Assembly (NCBI GenBank): GCA_015143295.1
Contig: CM026567.1
Coordinates: forward strand, 7,830,416 to 7,894,415
DNA: 64,000 nucleotides
Source: Tetracentron sinense
Taxonomy: Eukaryota > Streptophyta > Magnoliopsida > Trochodendrales > Trochodendraceae
Direction: 5' to 3'
The notes beneath the pieces are model-generated. The model had not been told where the DNA came from. It worked only from the letters and a program-made list of their open reading frames with translations, and did no database searches. This document shows, one piece after another, positions 46,014 to 57,025 of the stretch (the stretch's first letter is position 1; the number at the start of each line of letters is the position of its first letter). Position numbers and translations under genes: made by a program.

Positions 46014-46133
46014 ATGTCGGCAGGTTCTGAGGGAGCTGCTGCTCCATTTGATGTTTGTGCTCCTGGTCCATGGGTGGAAGAGGAGTACGTCGAGGAGCCT
46101 TTGGAGGAACCTCCAGTAGAGGGTTACCAATAG
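46014..46133 (+). CDS. LTR short ORF, MSAG type (G1)
   Basis: 39 codons, ATG 46014, TAG 46131. It starts MSAG and has the core D-V-C-A-P-G-P-W-V-E-E-E-Y, shared with the 51-codon ORF of G2 (D-I-C-D-P-G-P-W-I-E-E-D-Y). It lies in the LTR downstream of the presumed promoter and upstream of gag (46796), so in the transcript it would be a leader ORF. No recognised domain, signal peptide or membrane segment. Alternative reading: GGCAG before the codons could be a splice acceptor and the segment an exon. Confidence 0.5.
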   Translation: MSAGSEGAAAPFDVCAPGPWVEEEYVEEPLEEPPVEGYQ

Positions 46134-46438
46134 GTGGTTGTAGATTCTGAGTGGATTAGCTGTGGGTGAGATGAGAGTTTATATTCATGTATTTTGGCGG
46201 GTCTGTCTGCACTTTCTTTTGGTTACTTTTTGTATAAACTTGGATTTGCGTATGTATATACATAGAGGTTTGGTAGACTTCCGCTGTGCTTTATGGTTAT
46301 GTTTCCGCTATAATGTCCTCTATTGTATATGCTCTGTGGGTTTTTGCAGGTTGGTTTGTCAAGTAAGTCATGAAATCCATGATTAGTCGTCCAAAGTTCA
46401 CTCTAACTCCTAGGGTGGGTTTTGGGTCGCGACAGAAG

Positions 46439-46450
46439 TGGTATCAGAGC
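46439..46450 (+). promoter_or_regulatory. G1 primer binding site (initiator Met-tRNA)
   Basis: TGGTATCAGAGC four bases after the LTR end. Confidence 0.9.
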
Positions 46451-46795
46451 TTAGGCTTTAGGTCTCTAGGGTCACTTAGAATCTTATACCACGGCTTGAC
46501 AAGAGCATATGTCAGGAAACAAGTTAGGAAGGAAGTAAGTCAGAAGAGAGTCTTGATCCAAGTGTAAGACTAAACTTTAGTCTTAGTCTAAAATGGTTGC
46601 TTTAACCAAGTACGGGTCCTAGGTATGCTAGAACACTAAAGTATAAGTATAATGTGATGAATACTCTGATGACTTGATGTGATGAGTATTAGTATTATAC
46701 AACTAATATAAATTGAATTATTGTGAAATGGCATTGAAATAAACTGTGGTTTCAAGTGAGACTCATGTGGTGCTATTGTTCTCAGGACTTTAGTC

Positions 46796-49700
46796 ATGAG
46801 ACGGAACACACGGGGTCGTGGACCACATACCAGAGCTTCCTCTTCTTCACGGGATGAGGATGAGCAGCCAGACCTCTCTTAGGTCGTAGGCTCTATTGCT
46901 GAGACACTCGCCATACTGGCGGCTCAGCAGGCTATACCGACATCAGCGGCACCTACTCCACCGCCCGCAGCTCCAGTAAATCGTACCGCTGGAGTTGAGG
47001 CATTCAGGAGATTGAGGCCTCCACCCTTCCATGGGAGTGTGGACCCTCTTGCTGCGGAGGCATGGATCCTCCAAATGGAGAAGATCTTTGCGGTCCTCTC
47101 ACCTACAGAGGAGGATAGAGTAGCATGGGCAGCTTTCATGCTAGAGGGTGAAGCCCACCATTGGTGGTTGTCCGCATTGAGGACGCGAGATTTGACCATG
47201 CAGGGTCAACCTTGGACTTGGGATGAGTTCAAGGACGCTTTTTACAAGAAGTATTTTCCGATTGGAGCACGGGAAAAGAAAGAGAGAGAATTCATCAACC
47301 TCGAGCAAGGTTTGATGTCGGTGGCACAATACGAGGCCAAGTTCTCGGAGCTATCATGCTTCGCGACACATATGATTGCCACCGAGGCAATGAAGGTAAG
47401 AAGGTTTGAGCAAGGGCTCAAAGATGTTATCATGGAGAAGGTTTCGGTCTTCAGACATGCTACCTACCCTGAGGTAGTAGACAAGGCCTTATTGGTCGAG
47501 GCCAATTCAAAGACAGTGTCCAAGAAGAGGGAGTTGGCGAGAGGCCAATCCAGTAGTTCAGCACCTCTAGAGAGGCGGGCTCGTACCGGCCCTTATCAGT
47601 ATGCGTGGCCAGCACCACCGATGAGGCCATCTTATGCGCCCCCAGCTACATGGCAGTATGTGCCTCAGGCACCTCGACCTCAGGCTCTTCCAGCTCCACG
47701 GCTAGTTACACCTCAGACGGTGAGGTATGCTCCACCTCCGGCCCCTCCGGCTTATACACACGAGGTCTGCACTTCATGCGGCCGAAGGCACCCGGCAGGA
47801 GATTGCCGAAGAGCATCGGGTGGATGTTTTCATTGTGGTCGACAGGGCCATATGATCAAGGATTGCCCCAGTCGGCATTTACCAGGCCAGTCTCAGGGGA
47901 TTAGTCCACCAGCACGCCCAGCAGGATCATATCAGGCGTCATCTCAGACTACCCGGTCTACACCTCAGTCTCGCCAGGCGAACCAGGGGCGTGTATTTGC
48001 CCTGACAGAGGGTGATGCACTTGCATCAGATGATGTGGTGCAAGGTACGCGTTTGGAGTTATTTTCGTTATTCGTGATTGTTATGTTGTGTTTTATTCCT
48101 TGTGTACATACTTGGTATGCTATATATATACCTATGTGTATACTCTGTTGATGCTTGAATTGACGTGACTAGTTAAAATTTCAGGAACCCTACTAGTCAA
48201 TGAGTATTTGGCTCGAGTATTGATTGATACCGGGTCTACTCATTCGTTTGTCTCGCCGAGTTTTTCAGAAGGCTTCTCTGTAGAGCCAAGTCAGCTAGAA
48301 CCGGAGTTAGCCATTTCGACTCCTCTCGGCAAAACAGTATTGGCAGATAAAGTGTATAGAAATAGTGTGGTCCAAGTTGGAAGCCACGAGTTGGCGGTTG
48401 ATCTCATCGTCCTTGGATTCCAAGACTTTGATGTTATATTGGGAATGGATTGGTTAGCAGCACATCATGGGCATGTAGCTTGCTTTGAGAAAATGGTACT
48501 CTTCAAGCCAGTAGAAGTAAAACCATTCCACTTTCGCGGGTTGAAAAGTAGACATGTTGCTCGTTTTGCGGGGTTGAGCTTAGCTAACCCCGAGGCAAAG
48601 GACTCATCGACTATCCTGGTTGTGAGAGAGTTCCTGGATGTATTTACAGAGGAGTTGCCAGGATTGCCTCCAGACAGGGAGATTGAGTTTATGATCGAGC
48701 TTGCACCAGGCACAGCTCCTGTTTTCAGGGCTCCGTATAGGATGGCCCTTATTGAACTCAAAGAGTTAAAGACTCAGTTGGAGGAATTGCAAGGCCTTGG
48801 TTTCATTCGACCAAGTGTCTCACCATGGGGTGCCCCGGTGTTGTTTGTTAAGAAGAAAGATGGCTCGATGCGGATGTGCGTCGATTTCAGGCAATTGAAC
48901 AAAGTCACTATAAAGAATAGGTACCGCTTGCCTAGGATTGATGACTTGTTCGATCAGTTGAAGGGAGCGAGATTTTTCTCAAAGTTAGATCTTCAATCGG
49001 GCTATCACCAGTTGAAGATTAAGGCGTAAGATGTTCCCAAAACTGCTTTCAGGACTCGGTATGGACACTACGAGTTCTTGGTGATGCCTTTTGGACTCAC
49101 GAACGCGCCGGCAGCCTTTATGGATTTGATGAACCGGGTGTTCCGGCCATATCTTGATAGTTGCGTGATTGTATTTGTTGATGACATTTTGGTCTATTCC
49201 CAGACACGGGAAGGTCACACACGCGACCTATGCCTTGCTTTGGAAATGCTAAGAGAGCACAAGCTATACACTAAACTTAGCAAGTGTGAGTTTTGGTTGG
49301 AAGAGGTAGCATTCCTAGGCCACGTTGTTTCTGCAGAAGGTATTTCGGTGGATCCAAAGAAGATAGAGGCAGTCATGAGTTGGGCGAGGCCCAAGAGTGT
49401 TACCGAGATACGCAGCTTTCTTGGGTTGGCAGGCTACTACAGGAGATTCGTAGAGGGTTTCTCTAGCCTTGCAGCACCGCTCACTTACCTGACAAGGAAG
49501 AACGCCAAGTTTGTATGGAGTGATAAGTGCGAGATCAGTTTCACAGAACTGAAGAAGAGGCTTACTACAGCCCCTGTCCTTACTGTGCCATCTGGACCAT
49601 ATGGGTATGAGATGTATAGTGATGCCTCACACGTTGGACTTGGGTGTGTGCTCATGCAGCACAAAAAAGTCATTGCCTATGCATCAAGGCAGTTGAAAGA

Positions 49701-51509
49701 GCATGAGAAGAATTATCCCACGCACGACTTGGAGCTTGCGGCGGTCGTGTTTGAGCTTAAGATTTGGCGTCATTACCTTTATGAGGTGGAGTTCTATGTG
49801 TTCACTGATCACAAGAGTCTCAAGTATCTCTTTTCCCAAAAGGAGCTGAATCTAAGTCAACGGCGTTGGATGGAATTTCTGAAGGACTATGATTGTACCA
49901 TTCTATACCACCCGGGTAAAGCAAATGTAGTGGCTGATGCTTTAAGTAGAAGACCTCAGGGGTTGTTAGCACACATTTTGGTTCAAGAATGGAAGCTACT
50001 AGAAGATTTGGCAAATCTGGACATCAGTGTGAATAACTCTGTCCGTGGCCCTACCTTGGCAAATGTTACGGTTCGGCCGTATATTATAGATTTGATCCAA
50101 GAATATCAAACCATGGATGCGGAATTGTTGGCTTATCGGGACAAGGAAGTTACTAAGGGTAGTGAGGACTTCTCTCTCACTAGTCGGGGTGCTATCACAT
50201 TCAAGGGAAGGCTGTGCGTCCCAGCCAATGCAGATCTTCGAAGAGAGATTTTTGATGAAGCACACCGTTCGAAGTACACAGTGCATCCAGGGGGTACAAA
50301 GATGTACCGGAACCTCAAGAGTCACTTTTGGTGGCGAATATGAAGAGGGAGGTTGCGGAATATGTAGCACGGTGCTTGGTGTGTCAACAGGTAAAAGCAG
50401 AACACATGCGGCCCGCAGGTCTATTACAGTCCCTTCCGATTCCCGAGTGGAAATGGGAGAACATATCCATGGATTTCATAGTTGGCTTGCCAAAGACGGA
50501 AAGGGGCTCAGATGCGATATGGGTAGTAATGGATCGTTTGACGAAGTCCGCTCACTTCTTCCCTTACCGAACTACTTTCAACTCTAATCAGTTAGCCGCT
50601 TTGTACACCAAGGAAGTGGTAAGGTTGCACGGAGTGCCCGTTACTATTGTGTTAGATCGGGATCCAAGATTCACATCACGATTCTGGAAAAGCTTTCAGG
50701 AGGCTATGGGTTCCCAACTTGATTTCAGCACCGCTTTTCATCCACAGACGGATGGACAAACCGAGAGAGTGAACCAAGTCATTGAAGACATGCTTCGGGC
50801 TTGTATGTTGGATTTCAGAGGCAGTTGGGAAGAGCACTTGCCTTTGGTTGAATTTGCCTATAATAACAGCTATCAGGCAAGTATCCAAATGGCACCATTT
50901 GAGGCTTTGTATGGGCGAAGTTGTAGGTCTCCTCTCTGTTGGGATGAGGTAGGAGAAAGGAAAGTACTTGGTCCGGAGTTGATTGAGCAAACTGCAAACA
51001 CAGTTAAGATCATTCAGGATCGATTGAAAGCTGCTCAAGATCGCCAGAAAAGTTATGCGGACACGCGCCGTAGGGATTTGGAATTTCAAGTAGGGGATCA
51101 AGTTTTTGTGAAAGTATCTCCTAGCAAAGGGATCATGAGATTTGCAAAGCGAGGCAAGCTCAGTCCTCGGTATGTTGGGCCTTTTGAGATTATCACACGA
51201 GTTGGTGAGGTTTCTTACAGGGTAGCTCTCCCACCTCACATGGCCGCAGTTCACAACGTCTTCCACGTGTCTATGCTTCGGAAGTACATTGCGGATCCTT
51301 CGCATGTCATAGACTTGGAACCGTTGGAGATTCGGGAGGACCTCACCTTGATTGAAAAGCCGGTTCAGATTTTGGATCGAAGAGATCAGGTGCTTCACAA
51401 CAAGACAATCCCTTTGGTTCTTGTGCAATGGCAACACCATGCTCGGGAAGAAGCTACATGGGAGCGTGAAGCCGAAGTCAAAGCAAAGTACCCAGAATTA
51501 ATTGAATGA
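46796..51509 (+). pseudogene. G1 gag-pol with chromodomain, three lesions and a candidate intron
   Basis: ATG 46796 starts MRRNTRGRG. Gag: retrotransposon capsid with WILQMEKIF and EFINLEQG, knuckle CFHCGRQGHMIKDC (about 47824). After a candidate intron: protease [15 protein letters not shown] (Asp codon 48226), RT with [12 protein letters not shown] and FVDDILVYS (about 49171), RNase [12 protein letters not shown] (about 49611), integrase HHCC 50258-50405, catalytic Asp in MDFIVGLPK (about 50470), Asp in DRDPRFTS (about 50658), Glu region HPQTDGQTERVNQ (50741), chromodomain PLVLVQWQHHAREEATWERE (about 51412). Breaks: TAG at 46880 (codon 29), TAA at 49027 just after LKIKA, and a one-base frameshift near 50338 at HFWW. 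Otherwise full length, so decay is recent. Confidence 0.9.
48045..48184 (+). other. Candidate spliceosomal intron between G1 gag and protease
   Basis: CAAG|GTACGC at 48044/48045 and TTTCAG|GAACCC at 48184/48185. The 140 bp are T-rich, contain stops and no retroelement motif. Removal joins CAA-G to GA-ACC, giving Q-G-T and an unbroken frame into protease (48187 onward is in frame with 48208). The junction context VVQ-GTLL fits the gag-protease linker of related elements. Splicing is predicted, not observed. Confidence 0.65.
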
Positions 51510-51596
51510 GTTTTTTTATGAAGTCTGTATATGACTTGTAATGTTCTTTTTGGTTTGTAATGCAAGTAGTGTCTGAATTTCGAGGACGAAATTTTT

Positions 51597-51611
51597 GTAA
51601 GGGGGGGAGGA
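51597..51611 (+). promoter_or_regulatory. G1 polypurine tract
   Basis: GTAAGGGGGGGAGGA directly before the 3' LTR start TGTAGAGCC. Confidence 0.88.
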
Positions 51612-53683
51612 TGTAGAGCCCCGGACCTTTTTACAGTTAATGAATGACACTCTCGTTGTCATTTTGCCCATAAAGAGGTATAATCAATAAATAAGGAAGA
51701 AATTAGAAATTTCTAAAACGTCAGAAATGTTCCTTTTCGAATTACGAGACCAACGCAAGTTGAATCATCAAAATCGGACAAACGAGTCAAAAGATATGGC
51801 CAAAACAGTCTGGACCTGCAGGAAATCGTAGATCAGAAGGCGCTAAAGACGTACTCTGATAACGTATTCGTTGTGCAATCGTCGTGCAGCAGATAACGTA
51901 TTCGTTGTGAAATCGTCGTGCAGCAGATAACGTATTCGTTGTGCATCCGTCGTGCAGCAGACAACGTGTACGTTGTACAGCACAACGCGCACGTTGTACA
52001 TAAGACAACAGCACAACGTGTTTGGCATTATCCACAACGGACAACGTGTTCGGCACTATCCACAACGGACAACGTGTTCGGCACTATCCACAACGGACAG
52101 CGTGTTCAGCACTATCCACAACGGACAACGTGTTCAGCACTGTTCACAGCACAACGTGTTCAGCACTGTTCACAGCACCACGTGTTCAGCACTGTTCACA
52201 GCACAACGTGTTCAGCACTGTTCACAGCACCACGTGTTCAGCACTGTTCACAACACAACGTGTTTAGCACTATTCACGGTCCTCGCGCCTTTATAGAAAT
52301 TCCAGTAAGGGTATTACGGTCTTTTGGTCGGTTCACTCTTACCTTAAGAGTTTAACCCAAGCCTTTAGGGCATCATTCGACACTTAGAGAGTTTGAGAGC
52401 ATAGGAGAAAGGGGAGAAGGCAATTCCAAACCTAGGGTTTCCATTTTGGAGAGAAATCAAAGGGTTTTGAGACCCTAGATCACTTCCAGTCCGGTTTTTC
52501 TTCAAGATCTCGGCTCAAGCTCGTGCGAAGCTCGTGTTCCAAGCTAGGACAGCAACTCACAGTCGTTTGGAAGAGGGATTTCTTCCTCATCTCTTCAAGG
52601 TCGGTACTTCTTGCTACCCTCCTAGTTATAGTTCCTCTTCTCCCTGTATTTCTTTCGATTTTCTTTTATTTACACATGTGCTATGAGATGGATGGTTGTG
52701 GATGGTGAATGGAGATGGAATGGAATGGGCGATTGGATGCCAATGGTTGTATGTGATGAACAAATGGGGAAGGGCATTGTTCCAATAATGAACATACATG
52801 TATGATTGAATAAAACCCATCTAGAAAAGCATGTTGTAGGGTAAATCCATAATGAACACCCCATGTTTGATGAAATGCCAAGGTGAATAAAGTGAGCTGT
52901 AAATTAGTAAATGCATGCCTAATCAATTATGAATATTGCTAGGGCCTATGATAGTGTGTTTCCTGCCTTCCCTAAATGTTATGAATATTACATTGCTCAA
53001 TCATTGATGCTAAATGTGTTGTGAAATTACCCAAATGTCATCTTTAAATTTAAATGCAAGTATGTACACGGTTCCCACGAGCACGGCATGCATGGCATGA
53101 TTTATCGAGGTTTTCAAGAACATGGTTAGAGGTGGGACATATCCTACGATATGTTTTACCTCGCTTTTCACAAGAAGACAAGAACCAACAATCCACGAGG
53201 GGTCCCCCCTCACTCACAAGTGCATATCATGAAGAAGGGCCTCCCTTCCCTCGCAAGTACATTCATATCATGAAGAAGGGTCTCCCTTCCCTCGCAAGTG
53301 CATTGCATAAAGAAGGGTCTCCCTTCCCTCTCAAGGCATCTCACAAGCGCATCTCACAAGTACATCTTACAAGTGTATCTCACAATACATGATCACAAGC
53401 AAGCACGCATGACATGCATGACATGACACGACATACAAGAATCAAGCAAGATAGACAATGTCGCGACCCAAAACCCACCCTAGGAGTTAGAGTGAACTTT
53501 GGACGACTAATCATGGATTGCATGACTTGCTTGACAACCCAACCTGCAAAAACCCACGGAGCATATACAATAGAGGATATAAACAGTGGAAACATACTCT
53601 AACACAGCACAGCGGAAGACTACCAAACCTCTATGTATATACATACTCAAATCCAAGTTTATACAAAAAGTGATCAAAAGAAA
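51612..53683 (+). repeat. G1 3' LTR, truncated
   Basis: Matches 41453-43683 closely (about 97% by eye), including the point at 53459 where the sequence flips to the inverted LTR. It stops at 53683, where G2 integrase begins. The tandem array is at 51855-52283 with four 28-bp and six 26-bp units. Confidence 0.85.
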
Positions 53684-53685
53684 GG

Positions 53686-54438
53686 CAAACTGAGCGAGTG
53701 AATCAGATTATTGAAGACATGCTCCGTGCATGTATGCTAGACTTCAAGGGAAGTTGGGAGGATCACCTACCTTTGGTGGAATTCGCCTACAACAATAGTT
53801 ACCAGGCAAGCATACAGATGGCACCCTTTGAGGCTTTGTACGGAAGGAGTTGTAGATCTCCGTTGTATTGGGATGAAGTGGGAGAAAGAAAAATTTTGGG
53901 CCCCGAGTTGATTGAACAAACTGCGGATAGAGTCAAGCTCATCCGGGAAAGGTTGAAGACCGTACAAGACCGACAGAAAAGCTATGCCGACAACAGAAGG
54001 AGGGATCTTGAATATCGAGTTGGTGACTTTGTTTTTGTCAAGATTTCACCAACCAAGGGGGTTATGAGATTCGGGAAAAGAGGCAAGCTTAGCCCGAGAT
54101 ATGTGGGTCCATTCGAGATCATTACTCGAGTTGATGAGGTAGCTTACCGAGTTGCCTTGCCCGCTCACATGGCGGCGATCCACAACGTATTTCACATCTC
54201 CATGCTTCGGAAGTATATCCCGGATCCTTCTCATGTCATCGAGCTTGATCCGATAGAGATCCGAGAGGACCTCACCCTAGTTGAACAACCGGTGCAGATC
54301 TTGGATAGGCGAGATCAAGTCTTGCGCAACAAGACCATTCCCTTGGTCTTGGTAAGATGGCAACACCATTCGAGGGAGGAAGCTACTTCGGAACGAGAAG
54401 CCAAAGTACGAGAAAAGTACCCCCATTTATTTGTTTAA
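53686..54438 (+). pseudogene. G2 integrase C-terminus and chromodomain (5'-truncated)
   Basis: The frame is open from QTERVNQIIEDML to the stop at 54436. It includes the integrase third catalytic region, EFAYNNSYQASIQMAPFEALYG, the GPFEII segment and chromodomain (PLVLVRWQHHSREEATSERE; the Trp of G1 EEATWERE is Ser here). The first visible codon is fused to G1 LTR DNA, so there is no start. About 75% identical in protein to G1 by eye. Confidence 0.87.
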
Positions 54439-54515
54439 GGCCTTGACATTCCCTTGTATTTGGTTATAGTTTTACGCATGTATGTATCGTCCAAATTTCG
54501 GGGATGAAATTTTTG

Positions 54516-54529
54516 TAAGGGGGGGAGAA
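54516..54529 (+). promoter_or_regulatory. G2 polypurine tract
   Basis: TAAGGGGGGGAGAA before LTR start TGTAGCACCCCGG. Confidence 0.86.
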
Positions 54530-54741
54530 TGTAGCACCCCGGACTTTTTCATCCTTAATGAATAGCACCTTCGTAGCTAATTGGCCGTTTTTATAGTCTA
54601 ATTAATAAATAAGGGAGAAATCGGAAATTCTGAAACGTCAAAAATGTTTGTTTTCGAAAGACGGATCCAACGCAAGTTGAATCGTCGAAATCCAACGAGC
54701 GAGTCAAAAGATATGGTCAAAACAGTCCAGACATACAGAGC

Positions 54742-54926
54742 ACCGATCGCTCGGTCCAGTCAGCGATCGATCGGTCCATAACCGATCGATCGGTAGCTAT
54801 CGCACGGTCAGAAATTTTGTATGGGGAAATTTTCCAGAGAGTGAGTTTTTGACCGGTCGATCGGTCATAAACACCGATCGCTCGGTAGGCAACCGATCGA
54901 TCGGTCATAACCACCGATCGCTCGGT
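54742..54926 (+). repeat. G2 palindrome array (ACCGATCGMTCGGT)
   Basis: Sites start at 54742, 54762, 54781 and a decayed one at 54795; after the spacer, at about 54853, 54872, 54891 and 54913: 19-22 bp phasing. The spacer (about 54815-54842) has GTATGGGGAAA and CCAGAGAG. GGTAGCTATCG before the spacer corresponds to GGTGGCTATCG in E1 (minus strand). Confidence 0.87.
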
Positions 54927-55769
54927 CTTCGCGTTTTTGCAGAAATTTCAGTAAGGGCGTTTTCGTCTTTTGGGTGTTAAACCCTTACCCATAAGGGTTT
55001 GCTCGACCCTTTGAGCCCTCATTCACAACCCTTAGACATTTTGAGAGCTAGAGAGTGAGAAGAAGAGGGTTTTGACCTAGGGTTTCCATTGAGGAAGAAA
55101 TCAAAGGGGTGGACCATCCTGGGTCGTCCTCAAACTTGGATTTGCTTTAAGTTCAAGGCTTGGATTCTCCAAATCCAACCTCAAGCTCGTGTGGAGTACC
55201 TCTTCCAAGCTAGGGCAGCGTTTCTACATCATCCTCAAGGATTTTCTTTTCCTTTTCAAGGTTAGTACACTCTTCCTAGTTACTTTGGTAATAACCTAGG
55301 GTTTTTCTAAGAAAATATGTGTTGGATCTTCCCTATTGCTCCCTTGTGTTGGTATATGCTAAATCCCTAAAACATAAACAAGATAATACAAACAAATGGT
55401 GGAATGTATGAATGGATGAGGAGTGGAGGCGATTGGATGCCATGTTGTGATATGTTGAATGATGGGAAAAATGGTGGAAGGGCATATTACGCATAATGAG
55501 CACACCCCAAGTGTTTGATGAAATGTTCGAATGAGAAAATATGAAATAACTAAAGGTAACAAGGTTGAGTACCACATGTTTGATAGAATGCATGAATAAA
55601 CTAAGATTTGAAAGCATGAGTCACATAAATGTTCCTCATTTGGTAAGTTGTATGCATGTGTTTATTTCGCTTCTTAAATTCTCATGTGAGTTAGGAATTG
55701 TTAAAATACTATATGTCATCATAATTTCACGATTCCTATGCACGAGCACATATGTAGATGGAGGATAAT

Positions 55770-56312
55770 TGTCAAAGAGGTTGGTAGCCCAGGATTATGC
55801 GGGTGCTAACCTCTGGCTCATAAGAAACGTATTGCATTGTCAAGGGGGTTGGTAGCCCATGGATCATGCGGGTACTAACCCCTGGCTCATAAGAAAGGAC
55901 TCGGAAATGTTGCACTGTCAAGGAGGTTGGTAGCCCCGGTTAAGGATGCTAACCTCTGGCTCATAAGAAAGGAAATGGTATTGTCAAGGAGGTTGGTAGC
56001 CCAGGGATATGCGGGTGCTAGCCTCTGGCTCATAAGAAGTGTATTGTACTGTCAAGGGGGTTGGTAGCCCAGGGATGTGCGGGTGCTAACCTCTGGCTCA
56101 TAAGTAAGGTATCGTACTGTCAAGGAGGCTGGTAGCCCAGGGATATGCGGGTGCTAGCCTCTGGCTCATAAGAAGTGTATTGTACTGTCAAGGGGGTTGG
56201 TAGCCCAGGGATGTGCGGGTGTTAACCCCTGGCTCATAAGAAAGGTATTGTACTGTCGAGGAGGTTGGTAGCCCAGGGATATGCGGGTGCTAACCTCTGG
56301 CTCATAAGAAAT
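55770..56312 (+). repeat. G2 LTR tandem repeat, eight ~68-bp units
   Basis: Units begin TGTCAAGGAGGTTGGTAGCC near 55770, 55837, 55917, 55982, 56050, 56118, 56186 and 56255; each ends with CTCTGGCTCATAAGAA. Not present in G1, which has the GAAGGGTCTCCCTTC repeat at a comparable place. Confidence 0.87.
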
Positions 56313-56494
56313 ATTAAAAGGACAACTCAAAGAGAAATTGTATGATGCATAGACATGTTTTAGTTTCATAATAATTATGACTTGATAAAATGTTTATGTA
56401 TGAGGTTGCTAGAAATGATTATGAACTATACTCCTCCCATTACTTGTATATGATGTTGTTCGTTATTACCATTGTTAGTTAGGGGCTTGTACTC

Positions 56495-56680
56495 GCTGAG
56501 TATTCCATGCTCAGCCGTACTTTCATGTCGGCAGGTACCCGAGTCCCTCTCGACATTTGTGATCCGGGTCCCTGGATAGAGGAGGACTATGGCGAGGAGG
56601 AACCTTATGAGGATCTAGTAGTCGAGCCTCAGGCGGAGGCGAGAGACTTAGACCATTGGCCCCACGGGGATGACTATTGA
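56495..56680 (+). CDS. G2 stem-loop and LTR short ORF (51 codons)
   Basis: Stem-loop 56495-56515, then ATG 56525 to TGA 56678. Starts MSAG, has the shared core P-G-P-W-I-E-E-D-Y and is longer at the C-terminus (ends HWPHGDDY). It is strongly acidic. Conservation of start, frame and core with G1 despite wide divergence of surrounding LTR suggests selection on the peptide. Confidence 0.5.
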   Translation, partial: AEYSMLSRTFMSAGTRVPLDICDPGPWIEEDYGEEEPYEDLVVEPQAEARDLDHWPHGDDY

Positions 56681-56965
56681 GCGAGACAGAGTTGTATTTT
56701 ATCTTTTGTATTTTGTTAGGTGGGTCTGTCCACCTTAGACTTAGACGTGTTTTGTATTTATGTTAACTTGGAATACTACATTTTGGATCATTATAAAGAA
56801 AAGAAAATTTTAGTTTTCGCTTCCGCAAATTATGTTTAGCTTCCGCGCTCTGATTATCATTGTTTAGTACCTTATTTATCTTGTTCATCACAGGATGGTT
56901 TGGCAAGTTTGTATAGTCCACCTAAAGTATCCCTAAACTCCTAGGGGGTATTTTGGGGCGTGACA

Positions 56966-57025
56966 TAATGGAACTATTACAACTTTTTGGGCTCAGAATT
57001 TTGCCAACAAAACTTAAACTTTACA
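56966..57025 (-). repeat. E3 5' LTR, U3 terminal piece
   Basis: GAACTATTACAACTTTTTGGGC and TTTTGCCAACAAAACTTA to the end at TTTACA (57025) match 31958-32017. About 95 bp of the LTR between this piece and 41452 are absent. Confidence 0.85.

Larger units (their letters stand above)
41453..46434 (+). repeat. G1 5' LTR, composite (contains an inverted LTR)
   Basis: Plus-sense LTR sequence is 41453-43277 and about 45790-46434 (together about 2.47 kb, close to the 2.44 kb of G2). Between them lies a reversed LTR of the same family. The end GGTCGCGACA (46434) is followed by the primer site. No TATA box is evident downstream of the tandem array. Confidence 0.85.
41453..53683 (+). mobile_element. Ty3/gypsy chromovirus G1 (Tekay/Del type), nested in E3
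   Basis: Composite 5' LTR 41453-46434, primer site, gag, protease, RT, RNase H, integrase, chromodomain, polypurine tract, 3' LTR truncated at 53683. RT before integrase and a C-terminal chromodomain mark a chromovirus; LTR start TGTAGAGCCCCGG after GTAAGGGGGGGAGGA fits Tekay/Del. Left flank is the E3 LTR; on the right it joins G2 without an LTR end. Confidence 0.9.
53684..56965 (+). mobile_element. Second Tekay-type element G2, 3' part only
   Basis: Begins inside integrase and has the chromodomain end, polypurine tract and a full LTR (54530-56965). It differs from G1 throughout and is a separate family member. The right flank is the E3 LTR remainder. Confidence 0.86.
54530..56965 (+). repeat. 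G2 3' LTR (2436 bp)
   Basis: TGTAGCACC to GGGGCGTGACA. Backbone blocks shared with G1: AAAAGATATGG before the array; TTT(A/G)CAGAAATT and CAGTAAGGG after it; the stem-loop; the short ORF; and ACTCCTAGGG near the end. The array between these blocks is of another type. Confidence 0.88.
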
